DNA of 64,000 nt from Papaver somniferum (GCF_003573695.1 NC_039368.1:11471279-11535278); one strand, 5' to 3'; counted from the first letter of the stretch, positions 10,708-23,501 are shown. The notes: generated by a model from the letters alone, not told the origin. Program-made: numbers and translations.

Positions 10708-12583
10708 TGATGAGTGCCAAATATTGTATATATTTATCCCTTTTTGTTGGCATTTTAACTCATCTTTTGCGCATTAATTCTACATTTTATCCCATATTCT
10801 GTATTTTCATTGTTTTCAAGAATAAATATTTTTATTAATTAATTTTGCATTTTTAGGTAATAAATAAAGTTCGGGTGAGTCGCGGAGCGAAAAGAGCAGA
10901 AAAGTAGTGAAAAGCCGGAAGAAATTACGCAAGGAAGCCGCGAAGAATGGTGCGCACAACCTCATTTTCTACACACAAAAGCGCCTCCGTTCTCAGCCAT
11001 CAGATCAGTTCTCAGAAACATCCGACGGTCGCTCCTTCATAGAGCATCAAAATCGGAAGTCTCTGCCAAGCACCACAGCGCTGAAATTCCAAGCCTTCAG
11101 ATTAGATGGTAGTTGAATCCAGCGGTCACCTCATCACTGTGCATCAAATCCCGATGATTCCGCCCAACACTACAGCACCTAACCTAATCTAGCACCGTTG
11201 ACTTCGTTGTGTTCCACATCCAACGGTCGCTACAAACTGCTTCTCTCTTAGCCGTCCGATCTACCTACCATCTTCCCATCCATCGCTCCTTGTCGCAGAT
11301 CATCGAACCTCGCTGAACCCGCCTAACACCTAAGTATCGAACACCCTATACCCCTAGCCAAACGCCCCCTAACCCAAAATCACTCGACCTCTTCTCCTCC
11401 ATACCCTGTTGCAGAGAGCTGCTCTGCAACTCCATCACCTCCACCATGTCCTGCCACCACCAGAACACCACCTCTGCCACTGCCGCTTCATCACCAAACA
11501 CCATAGCCACCCTACATCAAAGACATCGAAACCCATCCATCCTATTAGCCTATTTCGCTAGTTTCACAAACCCTCTCAAATTTAGGGTTTTGAAATTAGG
11601 GAAATAGAGTTATAGGCATGACAGAGATGGAAGAAGAAGCAATAGAAGCATGGGAAGAGCAGGAGGAACAAGAAGAGAGCATGGGTCGTCGAAGTGGGTG
11701 AAGAATTTTAGGTAAACCCTAACCCTAGTTTTCTCGGTTTTGGGAATTAGGGTTCGTCATTCCTTTTTTGTATAAATTGAGGGCTGGGTATTACTGTTGA
11801 GGTGTTCTTGGTTAGCCGAGATACCCCCTAATTGGGTTAATTCCAATGTCAATTTTACTGTTAATTTAGGGTTAATTTTTAATTTGCAATTTCAATTAAT
11901 CTTTATGTGTATCATGTCATCCATTAATGTCTAACATGTTCTAGCTTTACTTGCTAGGGAATGGATGAATCTTTAATCTCTGCTGTGTAGTACATTGTCA
12001 TATTGCTCTTGAATGTTAAACCAGTTTAGGAATCACTTGAACTAGGTTCGTCATCACCTTACTTTCACATTGCATGCCATGTATGCATTGTAGTTAGATG
12101 CATAAGCTGTTGATAAATTGCAACTCATGCTAGATAGATAAGCTTTTGACTAGTTGTGCCTTAATCAGACAATTAGTGCTTTGGAATCATATCATAGTTG
12201 AGTTGGGTTTAACTTTCTATAGGAGAATACATTGTAGAAGTTAAGGTGGATTCAAACCCCTAGTTCTCACCTATTCCATCCATAACATCTTCATTCATCC
12301 ACCTTCACTGTCCACTTTTGTTTTTCTGTTTTCCTTAATTTCTTTTTCTCTTGTTCCATTGCTGTCTTTACAGCCCATCAATTGTCCACTGTGGTGTTAA
12401 TAACACCACACAACCTCATTGTTCACTGCCCCTAAGAACAAGTTAGCAAAAGAAGCAAGAAACTAAAAATAGCAAATATTTGCCCACCTTGTCCCTGTGG
12501 ACAAACCCTGCTTGCCCTGTTCTATACACTAGACCCTGTGCACTTGCAGGAATCATTTCTGTGACTCTTTTAGAGAGCCACCA
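10708..12583 (+). repeat. LARD right LTR
   Basis: 1876 bp, the same length as and nearly identical to 2199-4074. It ends GAGAGCCACCA, after which the sequence changes to the antisense accessory ORF of another element. The matching left edge of the insertion is outside the window, so the target duplication cannot be checked. Confidence 0.88.
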
Positions 12584-15500
12584 CAGCTAAAGCTTTGCTA
12601 AGAGCACCAGCCTCAGCCCTAGCGTCATCTCTCTCCCTAGCAAGATGCTGAATGTAATCTTTAACATCAGAAGACTAAGAAGAACGAGCTTGACGCAATT
12701 CTTCTTCCAAGAGATTGATTTTAGCTTCCAATGATGAGACATGTTCTCGGGATTCACGAAGATTATCACGCGTCCACAACAACGTTCCATCAAACAAACG
12801 ACGATCATTGTTATATTTTTTCTGCATATCAATCATTTGGACTCGTCTGACCCGCCACTCCTCTGCCAGAGCATTATGTTCATCGGCACGAGAATTCCAC
12901 TTATCAGCCTCACTCTTTATCTTCTCTACCAACTCTACGATGCGAGATTTCTGACGCTGCCGCTCTTTCCGAAGCCATACTAACTCAGGAACTCCACCCA
13001 CTGAAGATAGGGTGTGGGTGGGAGACTCAGACAGAATACTAATTACATTAAAGGACAACAACAAGGAAGAGAACAGATAATCAAACCTGTAACAGCCGAA
13101 GAATTCTTCTTGGCCTCCTCCAACTCACTACGAGCCATAACAAGATCCATGCGAAGCTTCTCCTCCTCCTTGCCTTGTTTCTCCTTATCCTTGAGGAGAC
13201 TCTTCAACTCACATATCTCCCTATCCCTATCAACAAAGACATTCTCAGCCGCAGTAAGCTCCTCTTCCCGAAGACGAAGCTTAGCCTCCAACTTAAGGGA
13301 TTTGGCCTTAAAAAACTGGCACAACATATGATTGCAATGCTCACTCCTCATCATCTGCGAATAAGGATATTAGAACACCCTGACTCTAAAAATTGCTAAA
13401 AATTGATACCAGGCAAAATGATAAGAGAACTCACTTCTAACATCCGTTGTTGGGGAAATCCATACTGATACCCATCAACCAACGCCATCATATCAGCAAC
13501 AGTCGAGGGAGCGTCGACTACTAGAGCAGCCTCCAAGGCCCGAAGATTCTTATCCCACGCTTCTGCAACCTGGTCCTCGGGAGACAATTGCATCATCTTA
13601 CGGGTATAGGCATCGGATTTCTTCTCACCCTCCACCACAGGAGCTGGATTGGGTACGAACATCAAGTTCTTCTTTTTAAACCAAGCTAAGATGGAATCAT
13701 CACCCTCAAGGGCAGTGACTGAGGAAAATCATCTCCAGAAGACCCAACCGAGGCCTTACCCATGTCCGTGAATTTAGCACCCAAAGAGTTCGAGGCTACT
13801 CTCGCATCCAAATATGGAAGGTCTCTAGCACCGCTCCCCTCTGGACATCACTAGCATCCATGACTCCCTTGCCCTTTCCGTCCGCCTTGTTAGAGTTACC
13901 AAGCACATCCCAATCATCGTTTTGGGAAAGCAGGTTGAACTCAGAAGCCACACCCAGGGTAGCGTTTATGTCAAAACTATCCTCTGCAGAATAAATCCGA
14001 CCAAAGGAAAACTCCTGAGACATAGCAGGAATTTCACCACCAACACCCTCATCACCATGGCCAGTGTTATCATCACCAGCATCACTGCAACCCGCAGGAT
14101 TAACTTCGGCACTAGCATCATGACAACCTGCGGGATTAATTTCACCACTAATACCGCTGCCACCAGCGGTAGTATTCCCTTCAACAAATTCTTCATCATC
14201 ATGATCTGGAGGGGATGTATCAGTACGCTCTTCCATATCAGACACATCTTCATCCTCTCCAAGCTCAGTCACAGGACTGTTAACTTCTTCATAAACCTCC
14301 ACCTCCTCGATTGTTGCGGTGGTGGACTGCTTGGGATTTATCCTCCTTTTCTTCGTCGCCTAAAAAGACAAGGAACAAGAATAAAAATCCTTGACTTTGA
14401 AAAGAATTAAAACTGCCTCAACTAAAGGACAAGGCATATGGAGATCTTACCTTGACAATCGCAGCATTCTTCGCCTGAAGATCAGCATCGGAACTCTCTT
14501 CGTCATCTCCATCAACAACATAGAGGGAATATTGGAAATTCATGCCCTCAAAATTCAAATGCCAAGGACGGAAATTCCCATAACGATCAGGAGGAGCTGT
14601 ACGTATCTGGCTATCTGCGGTAGGACGCCATCCTTGCGGACCTGGAACCCACCCCCAAGCCCAGGGACCAACAACCTCAATAAAAGTTGCGTTCCATTCA
14701 TAGTCATGATCACGCTTGATCCGCTCACGAGTAGGAAACACCAGTTTGTTAGTATAATTCTCTGTACCCGGGACGTACTTCACCTTAGCACCACTTACTT
14801 CACTCAGAAGGCGGATCTCACCACGAGGAGAGGCAATATTCTGAAGGCTCACACTCCATGGTTTACGGTTCCTACTGTTAACATAGTCACCGAAAGACTT
14901 GTTAAAATTCTCAGGCGTATACCACTCCGTTTCCTCAGGATTGGGAACATAAAGAGTCATCATTGTCTCTCCTTTGCTCCAAAGATAACACTCCCTCAGT
15001 GCACGAAGATAATTCCCATGAAGTTGGGAAATAGAGCGACAGTGTGTGTTCTTCGAAGAACCCTCTCGACCAGCCACCACATCATAATAAAAAGAATCCC
15101 CAGACTTGTACAAAGGCAACATAAGACCCGCTTCAAAGGCCCCCACCATGGTCAGCAGATGAAATTCATCAAACTTATATGTCGATATCATCTCATAAGT
15201 AATATCATCATCATCAGCGTAAAAACGAACATCGAATAGCTGAAGACCATGCTTTTCCTTGAAAACCTCCAGATCAATATAATTGAAGGTCACTTTCTTC
15301 TCCCCAACAACGACGCTACGTATTTCCTGAGAAATATCTTCCACCTCCACGGGATCAGGCGCAGAACCATTCGAAGGGTTTCTCTCGGAAACTTTCCTCT
15401 TAGGATGAACCTTAGATACATCAGTCTTCGAAACCACTTCTTTCGAAGACCTCCCCTTGGGTTTAGACACTGGAGGGGGAGGTAGAGGATGTTGATGAGA

Positions 15501-15836
15501 CGCGGAAGGAGGCGCCACTGACCGAAGAGGTAGGACATCCCGCGTTCTCTTAGGATCATCACGCGGATTAACTAATGGACGAGAAACAGCATACCGGGAG
15601 CCAGGAGCCTCTTTTGGCCGGTCCCCCTTCTGCGTATTCCCTCTATGCGACTAACCCCTCTTAGAAGATAAGTTCCTCTGACCAGAAGAAGACGAAACCC
15701 TATGAACGCGGGCATCACCTTGGGAAGATTTAGAAGAACCTCCACCAGGCGGAGAAACATCAGGATCCCTGTGCGGAGGAGATCTACGCGGACTAGGCGG
15801 TGGAGTTTGATAAGAAACCCGCGGACGGTCAGCCAT
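12584..15836 (-). pseudogene. Antisense accessory ORF (putative gypsy-type transposon family), broken
   Basis: A minus-strand gene starts at ATG 15836 (MADRPRVSYQTPPPSPRR). Exons with GT-AG borders read as 15836-14451, 14359-13435, 13354-13087 and 13000-12584. The protein has a Pro/Ser-rich start, a globular region (FHLLTMVGAFEAGLMLPLY, then LRALRECYLWS) resembling the family called putative gypsy type transposon (PF04195), an acidic stretch, and a long C-terminal coiled coil. Tat-lineage elements such as Grande carry such an ORF antisense between pol and the 3' LTR, which fits the LTR at 16568. Breaks are in-frame TAG at 15651-15653, a stop at 13796 with frame changes up to about 13690, and a stop at 12675. 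The LARD array cuts off the C-terminus at 12583. It is a pseudogene. Confidence 0.75.
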
Positions 15837-16567
15837 GTCTGCGTAGTACACAAACAAGTTTCGGATTACCGCGGAGACAAAACGAAAATGAAAAAAACCC
15901 AATTTCATCCAGTTCTTCACAATCATGAACCAGATGGAAAATAAGAACAAAACCTAAATAAAAAGGGGAAATAACAAATAGGGGCAAGCATGCACGAAGG
16001 AAGATATCATTACTGTTTGTAATAACGAACAGGGGAAATCATACACACATCTATATATATGTTCTTCATCACAAACACATATAGCAACAACAGAAAATGA
16101 ATATATTTTTCAAAAGATAATCAAACACAGTAGAACCACTTACCTATAAAGGAAAAATCAGGGTCGTGAAAAAAGCCTCGACGAACAACAACAGCAGCAG
16201 AAAGCTTCGAGGAACAACAACAGCAGCAGCAGAAAGCTTTAAGGAACAACAACAACAGCAGCAACAAAGACAAAAACAACAGTAGCAGCAGCAACAATTA
16301 ATAACAAGGAAACAAAAGCAGAGAACAAAACATAAAAGTTCTGAGGAAAGAGAAGGAATGAAATTTATGACTAGAGAATGTTCATATTCCTTCTCATATA
16401 TATGTACAAAGAGAAATAAAACCGCCCCACTACCCAAGAAGAAGTAATTGAAAATAGTGGGGAACGTACCCTAAAATCTAGGAAAATAATAAAGAGAAGA
16501 TGAAGAGAATAACACGTTTTTTCATCCCACTTCGACTAACCGCCTAGTAGGATGAAAAGGGGCAAAT
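15837..16567. other. Spacer between antisense ORF and LTR, with CAA/CAG repeat
   Basis: This probably holds the promoter and 5' UTR of the antisense ORF. At 16172-16310 it has an imperfect CAA/CAG triplet repeat flanked by two copies of AAAGCTT. No ORF here is convincing. The last bases (16555-16567, AAAAGGGGCAAAT) are a polypurine tract. Confidence 0.5.
16555..16567 (+). other. Polypurine tract of a Ty3/gypsy (Tat-like) element
   Basis: AAAAGGGGCAAAT directly precedes TGTAGGTACAC, a plausible LTR start. It agrees with the antisense ORF lying upstream of a 3' LTR. Confidence 0.6.
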
Positions 16568-16592
16568 TGTAGGTACACATTTCATCTTCCGC

Positions 16593-16659
16593 CACGTGTC
16601 CACAAAGACACACGTGGAGGACATGCGGCTGAGAGCATCAAGATATGATATGACACGTG
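16593..16659. promoter_or_regulatory. Cluster of three CACGTG G-boxes
   Basis: CACGTG occurs at 16593-16598, 16611-16616 and 16654-16659. The first two lie in an inverted arrangement, GCCACGTGTC and ACACGTGG. G-boxes bind plant bZIP and bHLH factors. The position in the U3 part of an LTR suggests regulated transcription of the element (inference). Confidence 0.55.
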
Positions 16660-17076
16660 GACAGCCAAGGGACGCGCCTTGTCAAGATAGCGTCGCCACC
16701 CACCAGATCCAACGGTAGAGGATCGAGGAGACAGAAACACTAGAACACTACGAAGCACCGGAGGATAACCCAAGAGTCACTTTATCCTATCCCCAGAAAG
16801 ATCTAAGATCTACGGCCGGGGATAGTCAGACTGACGAAGACAAGACAGGGGCAGAGGACAGCTGTCTACCGCAGACAGACATCTCAACTACCCGCATTAA
16901 ATACCCTCAAACATCATATGTGTCAGTCAGCCTGTATTGGAAGTGCAGATAATACTGCAAATCCAGACGGAACACGCAGATGTAGCCGAGAACACGAAGA
17001 ATTCCGCGTGAGTGGCACAAAACACAAGAGAATAAGGTTATAACGGGCTTCATAAGTGGACCCCACGTAACCTCCC

Positions 17077-17084
17077 TATAAATA
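17077..17084 (+). promoter_or_regulatory. TATA box in the LTR
   Basis: TATAAATA followed by CCCCTCTCCCCC. This is a typical plant core promoter layout, about 510 bp into the LTR. Confidence 0.55.
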
Positions 17085-17752
17085 CCCCTCTCCCCCAAGT
17101 GAAGAAGGGGGGGCGAAAAATATTGAGAGGAGAATAGGAGAGAGACAGAGAGATAGATAAAGTGTAAGTGAAGTTCCTCCTGCTACACAGGCTTATGTTG
17201 ATCTCAAAGTCATTCGACTATTTCTGTAACCTTCATACATATAATGAAAAACCCAAACCCGCAGACAGAGAATCATATAAGTTAATCGTTTCATCTATGT
17301 TCATGCATTTATATTTTTTATGTTCAATTCGATACTTATGGTATATCATGTTCGTACATTTTATACTTCATCCACTATTTATCTTATTGTATGAACTAAG
17401 AACAATGATTGTAGTTGATGAGACGAGGAAGAGTATTAGAACTCTGAGTCAAGAATTCGACATAACCAATCCATTCCCCTCAGGCGCAGCTTATTTACTG
17501 TATTGTCATGAGTCTGCGCGCATTATTTGTGAATACTCAGATGACATTGATCTCTGTGTTCACAAGCCCCATTTATAGTATGTATGTTTGTTTTTTATTT
17601 ATTTTTCTTCCATGCTCTTTGAATTTTTTTCTTCTGAATCTATGTTTAAATCTCCCCTTTAAATTCCGCCAAATAATGTGCGTTGTGTTAAGTCTGTCAT
17701 TGTCCAATGTTTCCGTTGCAGTAAGAGAAATATAATAAAGCTATCATTTCTA

Positions 17753-18400
17753 TGCTGGCGTCTGGAAAAATACTACTCCTTCTACAAACGACTATTTCCA
17801 GCGCAAGATATGAGATGTTGACATTTGAGTACCATCAAGGTACAACCTGTCAGTTTCAAACTATAGAGTCTCATATCGGCAGTACCATATCAACCAAACC
17901 GAAGTCTATTTAATGCCATTAACCTAGCAACCTTATATATTTCGACCCGCATATAAACCATTCGGGAAACACGATCATAATACCATGTCTGCGTAATATT
18001 TCCACATGAATATACAAGGAATATAAGAACCGTGCGATAGGAATATTCACAGTCACAGAAGTAAAACAGCAAACCCCAAAACTGAAACCGCTGCCAAAAT
18101 CACGGTCGTCCATATCTTCGTCTCTCTTTTATCAGATTCATCATGCTTTTGTCATACATGGAAAAAAAAAACTAATTCTGAAGGTCTATGGCAGTGCGAT
18201 TAAAATTGCTCTCGTCACCCCGCATTGATCTCGATATATTGGCATAGTGGGCATTCAGAGTCCGTCTACGTATTTTCCCATCTTCCATAACACTCAAATG
18301 CCACTATGAAATATGAATATCGTCCTCCACATGTATAGGTTGACTTTTGGAGCTATCGGCTTAGAGAATTCCAAAAAATATCATGGGAATCAATGTACTA
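17753..18400 (-). other. Unassigned stretch with minus-strand coding look
   Basis: On the minus strand, 18259 to about 18158 reads MEDGKIRRRTLNAHYANI and further, and a later frame near 18118-18062 ends in a hydrophobic run (TTVILAAVSVLGFAVLLL) before a stop, like a C-terminal membrane anchor. Stops and a T-run separate these pieces. Sequence flanking both copia elements (24149-24192 and 30358 on) would join onto this strand. It may be the remnant of a small tail-anchored protein gene, but I do not recognise the family. Confidence 0.25.
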
Positions 18401-18405
18401 CCATG

Positions 18406-19038
18406 TGTTGGGTTAAATAATCAAAAACAAGGAAAAATCAAATAAACAAAAGTTATTGATACTTAGCTCCTTTATAATGGAAGTGATCGATTTGATGAAA
18501 CGAATGAGCTCCCCATATCTCCGCAACAGCAATAAGATAAAACTTTGGAAAAAACAGACGTGTTCAACACGTTTTCCTTAAGATATTAACGCCCGGATAC
18601 ACTCAAGAGTAATGGTATAGCCCTCACAGGACGGATATCTTTAGGATAAAACACCCTAATACACCTACTACTAGCATATGTAGTAGATGCTCAACTTGAG
18701 CTTGGCAACTCCGAAAAAACCATAAAGGAAAATCTCGAACGCTTGAGAAAACAATATAAAATATTTTTTTTCCTTGGGGGTCCCTCTAAATATTGAGCAA
18801 CCCCTTTCCCATAGATTTTACAAAAGTAGTGAATTTGTTTATATAATTGACAAATACAACTTAAGAAGAAAAACTCCCCGATGTGGGACTAAAAGGTTTA
18901 TATAGTTTCTTAAAACTACTAAAAATTGGAAACTCCACAATGTGGGACTAAAAAGTTTCATTCCCAAAAGAAAACAATAAATTATAATTTTTTATCAAAA
19001 CTTTAAGAAATTATTTTTTTATTAATCATTTTCCAACA
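18406..19038 (-). repeat. 3' LTR of the minus-strand copia element
   Basis: 633 bp. Read on the plus strand it starts TGTTGGG and ends CCAACA, an inverted terminal match. It contains two copies of a block around ATGTGGGACTAAAA. It is highly similar to 23502-24143. Confidence 0.88.
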
Positions 19039-20400
19039 ATCCCCCACATGAATGAAAACTCAATAAAACATGAAAACACAGATAGATCTTGGTAAATCAA
19101 CATCCCAACCTCACGATCCAAACAGACTGATCGTGCAAGTGTTGAAATCATACTAGTCATTTCTACGTCCTCTCTCTCACACAAAAGTGTGTTGACCCCA
19201 GGGTCATACTATGGATTGCATAAATCATAATAATATTGAGAGCTTTCATCTTTAGTTCTCACATGGTGAGACTATAGGTATCTTTCACCAAAGTGAAAAA
19301 GCATGAACTAGTGAACCCTTAGTGACCTTTAGGTCCTAAGTTCCAGTAATACCAAAACCATCAAAACGAAAATCACATAAAAAGCGTAGGAAATACCATT
19401 TTAGGCAGAGGTGTCCATGAGGTCTTGAACCTTTACTTAGTGAGATATTACCGGAATTACTTGCTAGAGAGAGTGAACTATGTCTTGAACTGCTAGAATT
19501 TGATGTAATTCGCGATAACAACCACGGGTGATATCTCCAAGATTGCTGTCAAGCTCGTGCCGTTTTGTCCAATTTGGCCCTGGACATATCCTGTTTCTCA
19601 GAATGCTCTAGAGAATCAGAGCTCATATTCTCATAGGAAGCGGCCCACTTCCTCATTCAAATAGGTGAGTTTCCATAAAGAGTGTTACTGCTACACCCTA
19701 CTTCAATCTTAAATTGAAACTATAGAACTCATTAAGACTTCTTAAAAGTCATCCTTCACATGCAGTCACACTATCACGTCTACACCATAGGGAAGGGACA
19801 GAGAATAAAATTCTCTGATAGTGTTTACCTTTACCCACCACAAATTAGTTGTCTCATTCGAAACCTTGATCTTGGGATCTCCATTCAGGAAGGTTGAGTA
19901 TCCTTCATGGCAAGTTTAATTTATGATCTTAAGCCCCTTCCCCCTCGATGCATTTCTAACTATCTCTTGGGATAAACCTTTCGTCAAATATTGCGCGATA
20001 TTCTCCTTGGACTTTATCCAATCAATGGAAATAACGCCGATTGAGATTAGTTATTTTCAGCTTTAGCTATTATAGCTTGGATAACACAATGTATAGATAT
20101 AGCTGGCACATGCCTATGCCAGAGAGGAATGTCTTCTAAAAAGCATCTTAGGCACTCGTCCCCCTCTCGTGCTTTATCTAACTCAATACTCTCAGATTCC
20201 ATAATGAATTGAGCAATATATGTTTGTTTGTAAATCTTCCAAAAACAAACCCTAATGCTAGAGTGAAACATATCCACTCGTAGACTTAGACTCTTCTGAG
20301 TCAACTATCCAGTTTACATCACAAAGTCCCTCAAGGACAGCAATACACCTTTGATAAATCAAATAAAAGGTAATAAAGTATTTTAGGTACCGTAATACTC
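19039..20400 (-). pseudogene. Copia RNase H end and 3' leader, minus strand
   Basis: On the minus strand, 20304-20047 holds a recognisable RNase H segment (ESIELDKAREGDECLRCFLE, then IPLWHRHVPAISIHC, AIIAKAENN). It continues in another frame to IDWIKSKENIAQ and LTKGLSQEIVRNAS (about 20040-19950), the conserved C-terminus of copia pol. Frame changes and altered residues show that it is dead. The remaining part up to the LTR (19039-19900) is untranslated leader without genes. Confidence 0.7.
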
Positions 20401-22770
20401 TACTCAGTGCATCTGAATGCTATTGCTCTGGACTACAATTATATCTACTTAACTTACTCACAATATAGGCAATGTCTGGACTCTTACAGTTCATTAAATT
20501 CATCAGACATCCTATAACTCTTGAGTATTCAAGTTAAGATACTCCATTACCCTTTTTTCTTGAGTCTACAAGAATAATCGTACGGAGTACAAGCAGGCTT
20601 ACAATCACACTGATTGTATCTATTAAGCACAAATTCAAAATAATGAGAATGGCTAAGACTACATACGTTAGATTATTTTCTAATCCTCATCCCTAAGATT
20701 ACATCAACAGGGCCCAAGTCTTTCAAGTCAACGTTCTCATTCAGCGCAGGTTTTTAGTGGAATTAATCACATCTATGTTTGTATCAAGTATAAGCATATC
20801 ATCAACATACAAGCATACAACCACACAGGCATCCTTAACAAGTTACTTGCAAATATACTTGTCAGATTCATTAACTTAAATCCACTACACATTATCACAT
20901 GATCAAATTTTCCATGTCACTGTTTACGTGCTTATTTTATAAATCATACAAAATTTTGTTCAACTTACAAACTTTGTCATCATAACCTTTCACTACAAAG
21001 TCCTCAGGTTGGTCTATGTAAATTTTTTTATCTAATTCACGATTTTAGAAAAGCTGTCTTAACATCCATCTGATGTATCTCTAATTTGTTTATGACAGCA
21101 ATAACAATTAGCATCTCAACGGAAGTAAATCTCGTCACATGTGAATAAGAATCAAAAAATATATACCTTCTTTTAGTTTATAGACTTTAGCTACCAACTT
21201 AGCCTAATATTTTTCTACAGTTTCATATACCTAATGTTTCCTCTTAAAGACTCATTTACATCTCATGGTCTTACTCTCTGGAGGTAAACTATAAACCTCC
21301 CAAGTCAGGTTCCGACGGACTGAGTCCATTTCACTAAATGAAGCTTCTTATCAGAATGGGGTTTCAGTAGATATCAAGGCTTCTTTACAAGTTTAGGGCT
21401 TAGACTAAGCTAGGCATGTTATGAAGTCGGCTTCGTAAGAAGTCTCAAGTCTAATTTTTTTACTTCTCTTAGGCTCAACCTTAACTTCATCTTCCTTTAA
21501 GATAAGTTCTGACTATTTGAAAATAAATCTAGGGGATCAACAACACATCTCTAATGAGGTACAGGTTTAAGAATAAACATGTTCAAAGAACTCAACATCC
21601 CTAGATTATGTAATAGTATTCACAACAAAGTCAGAAAAATCACACCAAAGTATGAAAAATCAGAACACACAACCAAAAATCTATATGTATAAGTATACTT
21701 AGCATACCTTATATGAAGACACAATCAACGTTTTTGGTTTCTATCTAGTTCTTTTATGAAGAAGAATGAAAATCTTAGTCAAACACCCCCACACTTTGAC
21801 ATATTCATAAGAAGGTCATCTACCTTTCCATAAATCATATGGAGTTTCATCTGATCCTTAAGGGTACTATATTCAGGATATACTAGTTAAGAGGACTGCC
21901 TCCTCCCACAAGACCGCAGGTAATCCTGAACTAATCAACATGGAAATTATTATCTCCTTAAGGATACAATTATTATGTTCCAGGCTTCTAATTGGTTTTC
22001 AACTTCAAGTTTATACATCTTAAGGCTTCTAAGGCATCATCGTTATCCCTAAGCAAGTATACAAGATAGTACCTCGTACAATCATCTACGGAAGTTATAA
22101 ACCATCTTTTACCATAGTGGTTTTGGGTTAAACTCATGTCAACTAGGCCTAACTGAATTAATTCTAAGGTATTAGAATTACTATGAGCATTTGTGCTAAA
22201 AGATTTTATTGCAAATTCATTTCAATTTTGTGTTCAAGATCCAAACTAAATTTGGGTACGAAGCCTATGCTAGGCAGTTTATGCATTGACTTATAAGTCT
22301 ACCGTGCAAAACATTCAAAGACACACAAAAGAAAGCACAAGAATCAACTATGTTCACTTCATCAGATTTTCCTTTAAACTTATATAGACCCTAAGTCCTA
22401 TAACTGTTGCCTAAAAAATCAATACCCTTAGTTATAACAAGTTTTCCACATTTAATTACGATCTTCAATCTTTTACCATCTTCAAGAGAACAAGATACAA
22501 GATTCTTTCATATGCTATAAGCATGAAAACTTCATTCAGTGTGAGAATATTACAGATATGAGCTTATGCTCGACCTTTCCCTTTTATGTAACCTCTGTCG
22601 CAGATGAGTTACTCATATAAAGTTTCTCGACATCCCTTATCCTCTGATAAGAGGTAAACAGGTCTCTCTTTTAACAAACATACTTAGTGGCTCCAGAGTC
22701 CACCCACTAGTCTCTCACATTGGTTATTAAAATAACTTCCGACATCATGTCAATGAAATCGTTCTAAATT
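20401..22770 (-). pseudogene. Copia pol remnant (reverse transcriptase/integrase), minus strand
   Basis: The reverse transcriptase active-site signature YVDDML with preceding VVVCL reads on the minus strand at 20792-20809. The rest is heavily interrupted by stops and small deletions, and no frame exceeds about 60 codons. From the order of the pieces, integrase should lie near 21800-22600, but I could not follow it reliably. It is clearly non-functional. Confidence 0.6.
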
Positions 22771-22777
22771 GTTTCAA

Positions 22778-23073
22778 CTAAATTAGCATTAACTTTCTAA
22801 TTATTAAGGTTTTATGTTGTCTACACTTTACTGCCGTATGGTCAGGAATTTTACAAACATAACAATCACCCTTAATTAAAGTAATGCCGGATTCAATTTT
22901 ACGAAACATACCTTTATTATAAAGGATATGCTTAGAGTTGTGTTTGATGTTCTCGCCTTTGTCAGCTTTGGAAGACTTGTGTTCATCCACATGCGCCTGG
23001 TAGCCATGTTCCTTTTCAATTTCATGTCACTAACTTCGTTTATACTCTGACCACGGACACGGTAATTTCCCAA
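22778..23073 (-). pseudogene. Copia gag remnant with CCHC knuckle, minus strand
   Basis: Two overlapping minus-strand frames cover this part. The frame at 22778-22990 contains CYVCKIPDHTAVKC, a C-X2-C-X4-H-X4-C zinc knuckle typical of Gag. Basic residues surround it. The N-terminal gag domain upstream (23080-23450) is broken by stops. Confidence 0.65.
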
Positions 23074-23501
23074 TCACCTAATACACCATATCTCACAAAC
23101 CTTAGTTCAGATAAAATATGAGTTTTGAAGATAATATCTAGATTTATAAACTTCGTTTGAACCACCATATCAAAAAACTCATGGTTACCCCATAAAAACT
23201 ACTTTAGTTAACAACAAAATTCTGCCGGTCAGAATTTTTCAGGAACGTTTCTTAGTTTTGTAAAGTATCAAAAAATACTTTTACAACTCCAAAAATTCTG
23301 AACTTTTACATGGGTAACTATCAGGATGTCTACTACGTTGTGTCAAAAGGGTTCATCGAAATTCCTTCTAGGTTAAGAGATAAACTCGAAACTCTACAGG
23401 TGACCAAAAATTTGTTTTTGTTTTTCACTCCACAATTAACATCCATGATTCACAAACCAACCAACCATTTTTGATTATTACAAATAATAATGTCTTAAGA
23501 T

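Larger units (their letters stand above)
2199..12583 (+). mobile_element. LARD-like non-autonomous Ty3/gypsy element, tandem-joined
   Basis: Two LTRs of 1876 bp each (2199-4074 and 10708-12583), nearly identical, bound this unit. A primer site complementary to tRNA-Asp follows the left LTR and a G-rich polypurine tract precedes the right one. The interior carries one gag-like ORF with a CCHC knuckle but no protease, reverse transcriptase, RNase H or integrase that I can find, so the element must depend on enzymes supplied in trans. Left of the 5' LTR lies the 3' end of a sister unit rather than host DNA, so the two units share an LTR. The interior also contains a truncated extra LTR and a duplicated ORF segment. 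Confidence 0.85.
16568..17752 (+). repeat. Probable LTR of a Tat/Grande-like element
   Basis: It starts TGTAGGTACAC after the polypurine tract. It contains a cluster of G-boxes (16593-16659), a TATA box (17077-17084) with a C/T-rich start region, and a T-rich 3' part. The right end is uncertain. I place it before TGGCGTCTGGAAAAA (17755), which looks like a decayed primer site. No second LTR copy is in the window, so length and end are guesses. Frames inside, such as 17168-17578, are not credible genes. Confidence 0.5.

Noticed and set aside
13922..15239. Plus-strand ORFs of 162 and 282 codons
   Set aside because: They are shadows of the minus-strand exons, which show proper splice borders and coiled-coil coding.
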